A DNA stretch of 42,860 bases, from contig JABJOY010000061.1 in the NCBI GenBank assembly GCA_018664075.1, positions 1-42,860 on the forward strand. Reading direction: 5' to 3'. The position numbers were made by a program, and so were the translations under genes. The notes under the pieces were generated by a model. The model searched no databases. It was given only the letters and a program-made list of their open reading frames with translations, and was not told the DNA's origin. Position 1 is the first letter of the stretch, and each line of letters opens with the position of its first letter. The stretch comes from Porticoccaceae bacterium. Its GTDB lineage: Bacteria; Pseudomonadota; Gammaproteobacteria; Pseudomonadales; Porticoccaceae. Below, piece after piece: positions 16,347-24,594 of this stretch.

Positions 16347-16798
16347 TATTCAGGCCCGCTCCCAGGCGCATCTGGCAGCACCCGGATCAGCACAGCCATC
16401 ACAATAATGGCGGCAATGGTGCTGAGCACAATGGTTGCCAGCAAGGATGGGAACTGTCGATAGATCTCGGCACCGAGAAAAAATGCTCCGACGGAGGGAG
16501 GAATAAACATCAGTGACAGATTTTGAATTAACAGATTGGCGGCTCTGTCGAGAATAGCTAACAGCTGCGGAAACATGGTCAAAATAACCAGCAGTAACAG
16601 CATACCCAGCAATGGCGCCGGCAGTTCAATCATTAGTTGATCGACCACTACCTGGCCAAGCCACTGAAAGCCAGCGAGAACTGCCAGTGCTGCCAGCAGT
16701 TTCAGGATTTGCGCAAAAATTGCACGACTCCCAAAACAGCAAAGCCAACGAAGGTAACCATCACCCAGCCCGGCATGCTCAGTCCCAGCAATTGCCAT
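16346..16798 (-). CDS. lrgA: LrgA/CidA family holin-like membrane protein
   Basis: Small membrane partner of LrgB. The conserved part spans about residues 30-150 of this frame, with four helices and the family stretch LPAPLLGMLLLLVILTMFP and LSLMFIPPSVGAFF. The start is uncertain. The only ATG ahead of the domain is at 16798, which overlaps dsbB by 97 bases and adds about 28 unusual residues. No ATG, GTG or TTG lies where the family normally begins, near 16710-16740, so an ATT or CTG start coupled to dsbB termination is the alternative. The product assignment is firm; the N-terminus is not. Confidence 0.85.
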   Translation of the reverse strand: MAIAGTEHAGLGDGYLRWLCCFGSRAIFAQILKLLAALAVLAGFQWLGQVVVDQLMIELPAPLLGMLLLLVILTMFPQLLAILDRAANLLIQNLSLMFIPPSVGAFFLGAEIYRQFPSLLATIVLSTIAAIIVMAVLIRVLPDAPGSGPE

Positions 16799-17196
16799 TG
16801 TATCTCTGCACAGTTGCCGTCGCCCCTTAGCAGCATGCCAATCGCCTCGGAGATGGAAAAGCTGTCAAACAGATACTCCACTGGGATACCACAGGCTGGC
16901 ACCTGATCCTCTGGCAGGCTCTGCAGCCACAGTTGCTTGCCAGAAAAATATCCGCCTAAACCAGCAGTGGCAATGGACAGCCCGGCATATATTCGCTGCC
17001 CCGACTGGCCGGGGTTATGCAGTGCTGCGGTTGCGCAGATAGCACCAATACCGATCACAAAGGCCCGCTGTGTCATACACAGATAACAGGGCTCAAGGCC
17101 GAGAAAATTCTCGAAGTACGCAATCGCAACAACAATAAGCGCGGCGCTTGCCAATGCCTGTGCAAGGTTCAGTATTCGATAGCTGGGCAGCATCAT
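16702..17196 (-). CDS. dsbB: Disulfide bond formation protein B
   Basis: Inner-membrane quinone reductase that reoxidises DsbA. 164 residues, four helices. The first redox pair is Cys37-Cys40 in LEPCYLCMTQRA, the second is Cys102 and Cys129 (PACG, GNCAE), so all four catalytic cysteines are present at the E. coli spacing. There is no dsbA beside it. It leads the dsbB-lrgA-lrgB cluster and its 3' end overlaps the lrgA frame. Confidence 0.96.
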   Translation of the reverse strand: MMLPSYRILNLAQALASAALIVVAIAYFENFLGLEPCYLCMTQRAFVIGIGAICATAALHNPGQSGQRIYAGLSIATAGLGGYFSGKQLWLQSLPEDQVPACGIPVEYLFDSFSISEAIGMLLRGDGNCAEIQWQLLGLSMPGWVMVTFVGFAVLGVVQFLRKS

Positions 17197-17226
17197 TGGG
17201 TGCTTCTCCTTAATAAGTAATATCGC

Positions 17227-17820
17227 CTAGTGTAATTCAATTCCAGACAGACTGTTTTGCACAAAGCGCTGTAGTCGAGGATAGAGCTGATGAAACTCCA
17301 GGGCAATGGCAGTTTTATGCTGATTAATGACGGGGAGTGCGTCCTGCAGCGCCACCGGACGCCGGAGGCGTTCACCAATGCGCTGTAAAATCATTGGTAG
17401 ATGCTCGGCATGGGCATAGCTCTGCAACCAGCCGATCTGTGGCGCCCGTTGTAAAAACACTAGCGCCCCCGGCGGCAGGTTATCACTGTATTGCCCCAGA
17501 TTTGAGTAGAAGTCCTGACAAAAACTGTCCAGCGACTGCTGATAATATCTGTGCCATTCACAGGCCAGCAAATGATCGTAGTAAACATCAGCCACAATTC
17601 CGGCATAGCGCCGCATCGGGCTGCTGAAGCGCTGTAAAAAGGCCTGTATTTCAGGCTGCTGATCCACATGGGCATCGAGTTTGCGATGGGCGGTGATGCC
17701 GGCCTCAATAGCCGGAGAATACTGGCCGATCAATGGTCCGCGCACAAAATCACCGAGCAATCCGCCCACCTGATATTCCGGATTATCACCAGCAAGGGCA
17801 ACATGGGCGAGATAGTTCAT
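17227..17820 (-). CDS. acpH: Acyl carrier protein phosphodiesterase
   Basis: HD-related hydrolase that removes the phosphopantetheine group from holo-ACP. 197 residues; MNYLAHVALAGDNPEYQVGG, LLGDFVRG and the later ADVYYDHLLACEWHRY carry the metal-binding His/Asp residues expected of AcpH. Length is close to E. coli AcpH (193). It lies 13 bases after gshA in the same direction and 30 bases before dsbB. Confidence 0.93.
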   Translation of the reverse strand: MNYLAHVALAGDNPEYQVGGLLGDFVRGPLIGQYSPAIEAGITAHRKLDAHVDQQPEIQAFLQRFSSPMRRYAGIVADVYYDHLLACEWHRYYQQSLDSFCQDFYSNLGQYSDNLPPGALVFLQRAPQIGWLQSYAHAEHLPMILQRIGERLRRPVALQDALPVINQHKTAIALEFHQLYPRLQRFVQNSLSGIELH

Positions 17821-17833
17821 ATTGCGGGGGCGG

Positions 17834-19453
17834 CTAGTAAGCTGCCAGGAATTCGTCGAATGACAGACTGTCGCTGGCTTCTATTTCGGCCTGCTGACGC
17901 CTGGACTCAGCTGCCAGGTGGGCATATCTGGCCATGGTTTCAGCACTGGGTGCCTGAGCGCAGAAATAGTCGCGCTGTTCACAGGCCTTGCGCATGGCCA
18001 TGGCGAAATAGGTTTCATTATTTTCGCTCATCTCACGCAGTAGAGTAGCAGCGGGCGTGGTCTGCTGGTCTTCCAGTCGCTGCTGCATAGTTGCCAGCGC
18101 CTGACTATAGCTGGTGCTCTGATGAGCCTTATCAAGCCTTTCGGCAACCGGGCCCATGGCCGCAATCAGGGACAGGCCCCAGTCGGGTAGTGCTACTTCT
18201 TCCGTGCCGTTTAGCAGCAGGGTTTCAGGGTCGCGCCCATGGTAGACCGTGCGTCGAACGTTTTCAGGGATGCGCATATATTCCTGATTGTTGGTCTCCG
18301 GGCTGTCCTGCAACAGACAGAACAGCAAAAAGGTATCCAGAAACCGAATGGTCTGAGCATCTATGCCGCCAGGTACAAGGGGATTCAAATCCACACAGCG
18401 CACCTCGATATACTCAACCCCGCGACTTTCGAGGGCATGGAGAGGCGTCTCGCCAGACTTTGCGGTGCGCTTGGGTCGAATAGAACTGTAGAACTCATTC
18501 TCAATCTGCAGCAGTGCAGTACTGAGCTGTTTATAGTTGCCCTGCTCGTCCTTAAGTCCGATCTGGTCATAGGCAGGGTAGGGCTGATCCAAGGCCGCGC
18601 GCAACGTAGTGACATATTGCTGGAGATTGTTATAGCAGACCACCAGCGAACTCTGTGCGTCAGACTGATATCCCAAATCGCCCATACGCAGGGACGTTGC
18701 ATAGGGAGTATAGAGGCTGTGACTATCGTCATTAACCTGTTCCAGCTGGTGCTCGCGGCCACGCACAAAGCTTTTGCATACCGCTGGCGCAGCGCCCAGC
18801 AGATAAAGCAACAGCCAGGAATAGCGTCGGAAGTTACGAATGGTGGCGAAATAGCCCTGGGTAATGTAGTCCTGCAGCGTCTGCTTGTCACCGCTGGCTG
18901 CCTGCAACTCGAGCCACAGCTCATCAGGGACAGAAAAATTGTAGTGGATGCCAGCAATGGTCTGCATGAGTCGGCCATAGCGATGGCCCAGACCCACGCG
19001 ATAGATCTGCTTCATTTTGCCAATATTAGAGGTGCCGTACTTGCCCACAGGAATGCTGCTGTCATCACCAAGCTGGCAGGGCATGCTGCTGACCCACAGC
19101 AGCTCATTATCAAGGTGTTGATAGGTAAACCTGTGTATCTCGTCCAGCTCTTCAAGAACCTCATTAATCGACGCCGAGGGAGAGGTGATAAACTCCAGCA
19201 AAGCTTCTGAATAGTCCGTGGTGATGGATGGATGGGTCAGTGCTGATCCCAGCGCCTGAGGATGGGCTGTCATGGCAAGATGCCCAGACTGACTTACCCT
19301 CAGGCTCTCTTTCTCAATACCTCTGGTAATGCCTGTGAGCAGAGGCGCCTTGGCGTCCCCGGCAATAAGGGCGAGCTTGCTGTGCAGGGTCAAAAGCGGA
19401 TGCTCAGGCTGCGTTCGATTGCTTGGAATTTGCGTCGTTTGAATTGCTGGCAT
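17834..19453 (-). CDS. gshA: Glutamate-cysteine ligase
   Basis: First step of glutathione synthesis: ATP-dependent joining of glutamate gamma-carboxyl to cysteine. About 539 residues, type 1 proteobacterial form. Visible family blocks are GITRGIEKESLRVSQSGHLA, HPSITTDYSEALLEFIT, MQTIAGIHYNFSVPDELW, RRYSWLLLYLLGAAPAVC, PYATSLRMGDLGYQ and GVEYIEVRCVDLNPLVPGGI. The ATG at 19453 is preferred; a TTG at 19462 is in frame. The second enzyme, gshB, is in this window at 41403-42350. The start overlaps a small unknown gene. Confidence 0.97.
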   Translation of the reverse strand: MPAIQTTQIPSNRTQPEHPLLTLHSKLALIAGDAKAPLLTGITRGIEKESLRVSQSGHLAMTAHPQALGSALTHPSITTDYSEALLEFITSPSASINEVLEELDEIHRFTYQHLDNELLWVSSMPCQLGDDSSIPVGKYGTSNIGKMKQIYRVGLGHRYGRLMQTIAGIHYNFSVPDELWLELQAASGDKQTLQDYITQGYFATIRNFRRYSWLLLYLLGAAPAVCKSFVRGREHQLEQVNDDSHSLYTPYATSLRMGDLGYQSDAQSSLVVCYNNLQQYVTTLRAALDQPYPAYDQIGLKDEQGNYKQLSTALLQIENEFYSSIRPKRTAKSGETPLHALESRGVEYIEVRCVDLNPLVPGGIDAQTIRFLDTFLLFCLLQDSPETNNQEYMRIPENVRRTVYHGRDPETLLLNGTEEVALPDWGLSLIAAMGPVAERLDKAHQSTSYSQALATMQQRLEDQQTTPAATLLREMSENNETYFAMAMRKACEQRDYFCAQAPSAETMARYAHLAAESRRQQAEIEASDSLSFDEFLAAY

Positions 19454-19673
19454 GTTGGCCAACAGTTAGCACAGGGCGGCCTTTGTTGTCAGCCTCACAT
19501 TCGACAACTGCTGCACGCAGGCTAATATCTTTGGCATTTAATTCGATTAGCTGATTGATAGCGATATCACGGTGAGGGGTTTGAAATACAGCATTCCGAT
19601 CCGCCTCAGAACTCCATTCCAAATCCTTGTTAAGAGTGCGTTGATCCTGTGTCTGCAATATATAAATTTTCAT
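19404..19673 (-). CDS. Small protein of unknown function
   Basis: An 89-residue frame beginning MKIYILQTQDQRTLN at an ATG (19671-19673) with a weak GGGA ribosome site. The N-terminal ~65 residues look like a folded domain (alternating charged and hydrophobic, with ISLRAAVVECEADNKGRPVL); the tail after about 70 is Ser/Asn-rich and lies over the gshA start, 50 bases overlapping. I do not recognise the family. It fills what would otherwise be a 220-base gap between the DJ-1 gene and gshA. The open frame continues upstream to 19886, but that part is antisense to the DJ-1 gene and looks non-coding. Confidence 0.55.
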   Translation of the reverse strand: MKIYILQTQDQRTLNKDLEWSSEADRNAVFQTPHRDIAINQLIELNAKDISLRAAVVECEADNKGRPVLTVGQHASNSNDANSKQSNAA

Positions 19674-19748
19674 TTCAATCCCGTGACAGCTCCGTTGAAT
19701 TGCGGCACAGTGTAACCTATACATACGACTGATAAAAAGGGAAATCAC

Positions 19749-20324
19749 ATGGCAAAAACAGCTCTTATACCTATTGCAGACGGCAGTGAAGAAATTGAAG
19801 CAGTTACCATGATTGATGTACTGCGTAGAGCCGGAGTTGAAGTCACAGTGGCCAGTGTTGGTGCCGAGCAAATTGTTGGTGCCCATGGCATTGGCATCGC
19901 CACGGACTGCAGCATTGACAGCTGTGTCAATTTATCCTGGGATCTGGTCGCAGTGCCTGGGGGCATTCCCGGAGCAGAGCATCTGGCCGAGAGTGGAGCG
20001 CTGGATACCATATTGCGTGCACAGACAGCAGAGGGAAAACTCTATGCTGCCATCTGTGCCTCACCGGCTCTGGTGCTGGGTAGCAAAGGGTTGCTTGAGC
20101 ACAAGATAGTCACCGGGCATCCGATGTTCCAGCAAAATCTGCAAGCCAAAGAACTCAATGCAGAATCTCGTGTTGTAGTCGACGGCAACTGTATTACCAG
20201 TCAGGGACCGGGAACCTCATTGGATTTTGCTCTGGAGCTGGTTGAACAGCTCTGTGGGCTGGTTAAACGGGAAGAAGTCAGTGCGCCCATGGTGCTCACT
20301 ACATCTGCTACTGCCTACTATTGA
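19749..20324 (+). CDS. yajL: DJ-1/YajL family protein
   Basis: Class I glutamine amidotransferase-like protein of 191 residues; the family guards against oxidative and carbonyl stress, acting as a chaperone or deglycase (the latter debated). Key residues are visible: Glu17 in ADGSEEIEAV and reactive Cys103 in AAICASPALVL, the nucleophile elbow. The ending GPGTSLDFALELVEQLCG is typical. Length equals that of human DJ-1 within two residues. It is divergent from the small gene/gshA and convergent with the MFS gene, two bases apart. Confidence 0.92.
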   Translation: MAKTALIPIADGSEEIEAVTMIDVLRRAGVEVTVASVGAEQIVGAHGIGIATDCSIDSCVNLSWDLVAVPGGIPGAEHLAESGALDTILRAQTAEGKLYAAICASPALVLGSKGLLEHKIVTGHPMFQQNLQAKELNAESRVVVDGNCITSQGPGTSLDFALELVEQLCGLVKREEVSAPMVLTTSATAYY

Positions 20325-20326
20325 GT

Positions 20327-21694
20327 CTAATCCGGGCTGGGCGCTTTGGAAATCCAGGCGAAAAAGCGCTGGATAAATATTGGATCGAGCACAAATATCG
20401 TGCCTAAAAACACTGTGTTTATTACTCCCACAGCAAGAAAGAACTGGGGAATAGTCCAGCTCAGCACACTGAGGAATAATATGCCCAACAGGGCCCCGGT
20501 CACCATAAACAGCGCATTGATAATATTGTTTACCGAGATCACCCGGGCCCTGGTATCCCCCTGAGTTCGCTGCTGAATCATCGAGTACAGCGGCACAATT
20601 AGCATGCCGCCAAACATACCGATAAACATCAGATCCAGCATCACATGCAGTCCACCACTTAAGCTCACAAAGTCGCTTGGTAACACCGCAGCAACAATAG
20701 GGTTAGCTGCCTGATAGCTACTAGTAGTAAAGAACAGATCTACAGCAAACACCGACAGGCCCAGAGCGCCCACGGGCACCAGCCCAGGCTCCACCTCGCC
20801 TTTGGAAACCCGATGACATAACAGCGAACCGATGGCCACGCCCACAATAAATGCTGCCAGCAGAATAGAAATTAATGTTGGGTGCCCATTGAGGACAGTG
20901 ACTGCATAGTTGGGAACCTGCGTCAGAAAGCTGCCGCCAAATAACCAGAACCAAGAAATTGAAATAATGCAGTAAAACACCGTCGGGTTTTGCCGCGCCA
21001 GACGAAAATTTCGCGCTGTCTCACTCAGGGGATTAAGATTCAATTTACCTTGCTGCGCGGCAACCGTACCCGGGGCATCAGGGATTTCCCTGCTGCTAAG
21101 CCAGCCAATAATCGCAAACACAATCGCCAGCGCCCCAACATAGATTGGCCCCTGCTCCACAGTTACCAGCCAGCCGCCAATCAGAGTACCTAGCAAAATA
21201 GAGACAAAGGTACCCATGCCGGTTTGAGCATTGCCCGCCAGTAGCTCATTGCTATCCAGATGCTGGGGGATAATCGAGTACTTAATGGGCCCAAAGAAGG
21301 CCGACTGCACCCCAAGCAAAAATAAAACACCCAGCATCAATGGCACATCACCAAGCCACAGTGCATAGCAGCCCGCCATCATCAAAAGGATTTCGGTTAG
21401 CTTGATACGCCTGATTAGCAGCGCCTTATCATAGCGATCCGCCAGCTGCCCGGCAGTGGTAGAAAACAGAAAGTAGGGCAGAATAAAAAGCCCCGCTGCA
21501 AGATTGGTAATAAAGTTTGTGCTGCTATCTGAGCCTGCAACAGCAGTGCTAACCACAATCACCAGCAGAGCATTCTTAAACAAATTATCGTTCAGGGCAC
21601 CGAGAAATTGGGTTACAAAGAATGGAAGAAACCGCCGCTGGGTGAATAGACGAAACGGACTTTTGACCGCTGCTGCGCTGTCGACTTGTTCCAT
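20327..21694 (-). CDS. MFS transporter, lysophospholipid transporter LplT-like
   Basis: Major facilitator protein of 455 residues with 12 predicted helices. The N-terminus RFLPFFVTQFLGALNDNLFKNAL is characteristic of the LplT group, which flips lysophospholipids inward for re-acylation. LADRYDKALLIRRIKL fits the MFS loop 2-3 motif. In many bacteria this unit is beside or fused to the acyltransferase/acyl-ACP synthetase Aas; none is present here. Function as a lysophospholipid transporter is inferred from family resemblance only. Confidence 0.85.
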   Translation of the reverse strand: MEQVDSAAAVKSPFRLFTQRRFLPFFVTQFLGALNDNLFKNALLVIVVSTAVAGSDSSTNFITNLAAGLFILPYFLFSTTAGQLADRYDKALLIRRIKLTEILLMMAGCYALWLGDVPLMLGVLFLLGVQSAFFGPIKYSIIPQHLDSNELLAGNAQTGMGTFVSILLGTLIGGWLVTVEQGPIYVGALAIVFAIIGWLSSREIPDAPGTVAAQQGKLNLNPLSETARNFRLARQNPTVFYCIISISWFWLFGGSFLTQVPNYAVTVLNGHPTLISILLAAFIVGVAIGSLLCHRVSKGEVEPGLVPVGALGLSVFAVDLFFTTSSYQAANPIVAAVLPSDFVSLSGGLHVMLDLMFIGMFGGMLIVPLYSMIQQRTQGDTRARVISVNNIINALFMVTGALLGILFLSVLSWTIPQFFLAVGVINTVFLGTIFVLDPIFIQRFFAWISKAPSPD

Positions 21695-21762
21695 AATGAT
21701 TCCCCTGATGATTGTGAATAATTATTATTTTATCGGTCAATCATATAACAGCAGCTGATGGT

Positions 21763-22266
21763 TTAACTTAGCGGGTAACCCATCACAGTGGTTTTGCGAC
21801 TGCCATAATCGCGGCGCTGCAAATCCACAAAGGTGCGTAACTCAGTAAACCCTGCCTTGCGCATCATACCAGCTGAAGCCAGATTTTCCTCATGGCGGTC
21901 GATCAGCAGCATGCTGCCTCCTAGGTCTGGCGCCTGATCTATAATCAGTGATAGCAGCCTGTGGCCTATACCCTGGCCAGCAAACTCTCTATGCACCACA
22001 ACTTCAGCAATATAGATAGCAGGCTGTTGGTTGCTGTACTGCAGATACTGGCTAGGCAAAGTGTCGGCATGATAAAAGATGCCAAAGCCTATCTGCTGTT
22101 GGCCCTTAATAGCCACTAATATTGAGGCTTTTTGTTGCGCAACCAGATTAAACTCATGGTCAACGCCCTCTGCTGGCAGGTGATTCCATGGGTTTTGGCC
22201 ATGGTCGAAAAGAAAGGCTTTTAGCTCGGGCAGCTCAGATTTTAGGGCCAGGCGATAATTAATCAT
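21763..22266 (-). CDS. GNAT family N-acetyltransferase
   Basis: Acetyl-CoA-dependent acyltransferase of 167 residues. The GNAT core is visible as YIAEVVVHREFAGQGIGHRLLS, which includes the acetyl-CoA pyrophosphate-binding Q/RxxGxG/A motif (AGQGIG), followed by DRHEENLASAGMMRKAGF, the usual GNAT C-terminal strand-helix. The substrate cannot be predicted. It lies downstream of the RibD-like reductase gene in the same direction, about 100 bases apart. Confidence 0.87.
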   Translation of the reverse strand: MINYRLALKSELPELKAFLFDHGQNPWNHLPAEGVDHEFNLVAQQKASILVAIKGQQQIGFGIFYHADTLPSQYLQYSNQQPAIYIAEVVVHREFAGQGIGHRLLSLIIDQAPDLGGSMLLIDRHEENLASAGMMRKAGFTELRTFVDLQRRDYGSRKTTVMGYPLS

Positions 22267-22369
22267 CGAATTGTCCTCGGTAAATTTTGCAGCCTAAACT
22301 TGTTTGCCTGCGCAATATTTGGCAACCAGGCTTGTATAGATGAGCGTCTCCTAAATACGACCCTTATAA

Positions 22370-22927
22370 TCACTCAAGATGATATCTAAGCTGGATAAAA
22401 TCATTGGTATAAGCCTCGGCCTGGGATTGCACTAGCCGCACAGATCGGTCGATGTTACCAAATAAGCGTATTCCCTGACCCAGTATAATTGGCACTAGAG
22501 TAATAGTCATTTCGTTGATTAGCCCTAGCTCAAGGAAAGATGTAATGGTTTTACCGCCATCGATATAGGCGTGTTCAAACCCGCTGGTTTCTAATTTTGA
22601 TAACAGTGATTGAATATCGCCATTATGGATTTTTACCTTGCCCTGCAAATTGCCAGGTACTTCTTTCACCCTATTACTAAGCGCAAATATCTCTAGATCT
22701 GCATAGGGCCATTGCTCTTGAGTGAGATTAAAGCTGGCTATTTTGTCCATGGAGTTTCTGCCCATAATCATACAGTCGACAGAATTTATATAGCGATTAA
22801 ACCCCATATCCGGGTTTTCTTGCCTATTGGTTTGAGGATTATCGGCCGGCTGCAGCCAATCGACACCGCCGTTTTTAGTTGCAATATAACCGTCAACGCT
22901 AGTGGCAATAAAAATTGAACACTTCAC
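22370..22927 (-). CDS. Dihydrofolate reductase-like protein (RibD C-terminal domain family)
   Basis: NADPH-dependent reductase fold of 185 residues. MKCSIFIATSVDGYIATKNGG is the family N-terminus, followed by CMIMGRNSMDKI and HAYIDGGKTITSFLELGLINE, the nucleotide-binding segment. It is a stand-alone member of the YyaP/YwjB type, not RibD itself, since the deaminase domain is absent. Translation begins at a GTG (22925-22927) with AGGG 8 bases upstream. The physiological substrate is unknown. Confidence 0.87.
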   Translation of the reverse strand: MKCSIFIATSVDGYIATKNGGVDWLQPADNPQTNRQENPDMGFNRYINSVDCMIMGRNSMDKIASFNLTQEQWPYADLEIFALSNRVKEVPGNLQGKVKIHNGDIQSLLSKLETSGFEHAYIDGGKTITSFLELGLINEMTITLVPIILGQGIRLFGNIDRSVRLVQSQAEAYTNDFIQLRYHLE

Positions 22928-22952
22928 TGGGCAAACCCTAACAAGTTGGAAT

Positions 22953-22976
22953 CTAAGGGACGCTGCGACCCCTTAG
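22953..22976. other. Stem-loop ahead of the RibD-like gene
   Basis: CTAAGGG (22953-22959) pairs exactly with CCCTTAG (22970-22976) around a 10-base loop. It lies 26 bases upstream of the reductase start and about 80 bases past the ubiD stop, both on the minus strand. There is no T-run, so it is not a standard terminator; it may be a leader hairpin or the processed end of ubiD mRNA. Confidence 0.35.
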
Positions 22977-23058
22977 TTATAGGCGATAAAAACGTTGATT
23001 TCCAGATTAGGGAATGTGCTAAACAGCAGTAAAAAAGTACGTGCGGCTATTGCTCAAA

Positions 23059-24531
23059 TTACGCTGGGTCAATTCCCAGCGTATCCCAGAGCGCATCAAC
23101 GCGTTGCTTAACTGCATCATCCATCGCAATAGGTTCGCCCCATTCGCGGTTGGTTTCGCCGGGCATTTTATTGGTGGCATCCAGGCCCATTTTTGAGCCC
23201 AGCCCAGACACCGGAGAGGCGAAGTCGAGATAGTCGATGGGGGTGTTGTCTACCAGCAGGGTATCTCTGGTGGGGTCCATTCTGGTGGTCATTGCCCAGA
23301 TCACATCTTCCCAGTTGCGCACATCCACATCGTCGTCGGTGACAATGACAAACTTGGTATACATAAACTGGCGCAGAAATGACCAGACACCCATCATTAC
23401 CCGCTTGGCATGACCTGGGTACTGTTTTTTCATGCTCACCACTGCCATGCGATAGGAGCAGCCTTCCGGCGGTAGATAGAAGTCAACAATTTCTGGAAAC
23501 TGTTTTTGCAGTATGGGCACAAAGACTTCGTTGAGTGCCACCCCCAAAATAGCCGGCTCATCGGGCGGGCGGCCTGTGTAGGTGCTGTGATAGATTGGGT
23601 CTTTGCGATGGGTAATACGCTCGATGGTAAAAACCGGGAAGGTCTCTACTTCGTTGTAATAGCCAGTGTGATCGCCAAAGGGGCCCTCGTCGGCCTCTTC
23701 TTCGGGGTACAAAAACCCTTCAAGAATATATTCTGCGCTAGCGGGCACCTGTAGGTCGCTGCCAATGCACTTGGTTACCTGGGTTTTCTCGCCCCTTAAC
23801 AGGCCGGCAAAGGCGTATTCAGATAGGGTGTCTGGCACCGGTGTTACGGCCCCCAATGTAGTAGCCGGGTCTGCTCCCAGGGCTATGGCTACAGGGTAGG
23901 GCTTGCCGGGGTATTTCTTCTGGAAGTCACGATAGTCCAGAGCACCGCCGCGATGGGCGAGCCAGCGCATAATCAATTTATTTTTGGCAATCTTTTGCAT
24001 GCGGTAGATGCCAAGATTTTGGCGTTCTTTTTCCGGGCCGCGAGTAATCGCCAGTGCCCAGGTGACTAGGGGGCCAACATCGCCGGGCCAGCAGGTTTGA
24101 ATAGGCAGTTTATCTAAATCAACTTGATCGCCCTCGAGCACAATGTCCTGGCAGGGTGCTTTTTTAATTTCTTTAACAGGCATATTAAGCACCTGTTTAA
24201 AGTCATGGCGTTTTTCCCAAAGATCACGCAACCCTTTGGGGGGTTCAGGTTCTTTGAGAAAGGCCAGCAAGGTGCCTACATCGCGCAGGGCGCCGACGCT
24301 CTCTTGACCCATACCCATGGCTACGCGCTCTGGGGTGCCAAATAGGTTGCACAGCACTGGGGTATCGTAGCCTTTGGGGTTTTCGAATAGCAGGGCAGGA
24401 CCTTTGGCGCGCAATGTGCGGTCACTGATCTCGGTCATTTCAAGATTGGGGTCGACCTCCTGAGATATACGCACCAGCTGCCCTCGCTGTTCGAGGAAAG
24501 CTATAAATTCGCGGAGGTCGGAATATTTCAT
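23059..24531 (-). CDS. ubiD: 4-hydroxy-3-polyprenylbenzoate decarboxylase
   Basis: Prenylated-FMN-dependent decarboxylase of ubiquinone synthesis. 490 residues, close to E. coli UbiD. The N-terminus [25 protein letters not shown] (prFMN/metal site), [17 protein letters not shown] (acidic residues of the active site) and [14 protein letters not shown] are all typical, as is the final [15 protein letters not shown]. The cofactor-forming partner UbiX is not in the window. It lies 63 bases downstream of rho, as in pseudomonads. Confidence 0.98.
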   Translation of the reverse strand: MKYSDLREFIAFLEQRGQLVRISQEVDPNLEMTEISDRTLRAKGPALLFENPKGYDTPVLCNLFGTPERVAMGMGQESVGALRDVGTLLAFLKEPEPPKGLRDLWEKRHDFKQVLNMPVKEIKKAPCQDIVLEGDQVDLDKLPIQTCWPGDVGPLVTWALAITRGPEKERQNLGIYRMQKIAKNKLIMRWLAHRGGALDYRDFQKKYPGKPYPVAIALGADPATTLGAVTPVPDTLSEYAFAGLLRGEKTQVTKCIGSDLQVPASAEYILEGFLYPEEEADEGPFGDHTGYYNEVETFPVFTIERITHRKDPIYHSTYTGRPPDEPAILGVALNEVFVPILQKQFPEIVDFYLPPEGCSYRMAVVSMKKQYPGHAKRVMMGVWSFLRQFMYTKFVIVTDDDVDVRNWEDVIWAMTTRMDPTRDTLLVDNTPIDYLDFASPVSGLGSKMGLDATNKMPGETNREWGEPIAMDDAVKQRVDALWDTLGIDPA

Positions 24532-24594
24532 AGGGCTTTAGCCTGGGTCAGTGCGTCTGAGCTATGATACGCAGCACGCACTCAGTTTGGCGCA

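Noticed and set aside
18239-19210. 323-codon open frame on the plus strand opposite gshA
   Set aside because: It lies entirely antisense to a highly conserved gene, has no recognisable domain and no ribosome site; gshA codon pattern explains the lack of stops.
19674-19886. Upstream extension of the small gene next to gshA
   Set aside because: This part is antisense to the start of the DJ-1 gene and its residues look random; the ATG at 19673 is a better start.
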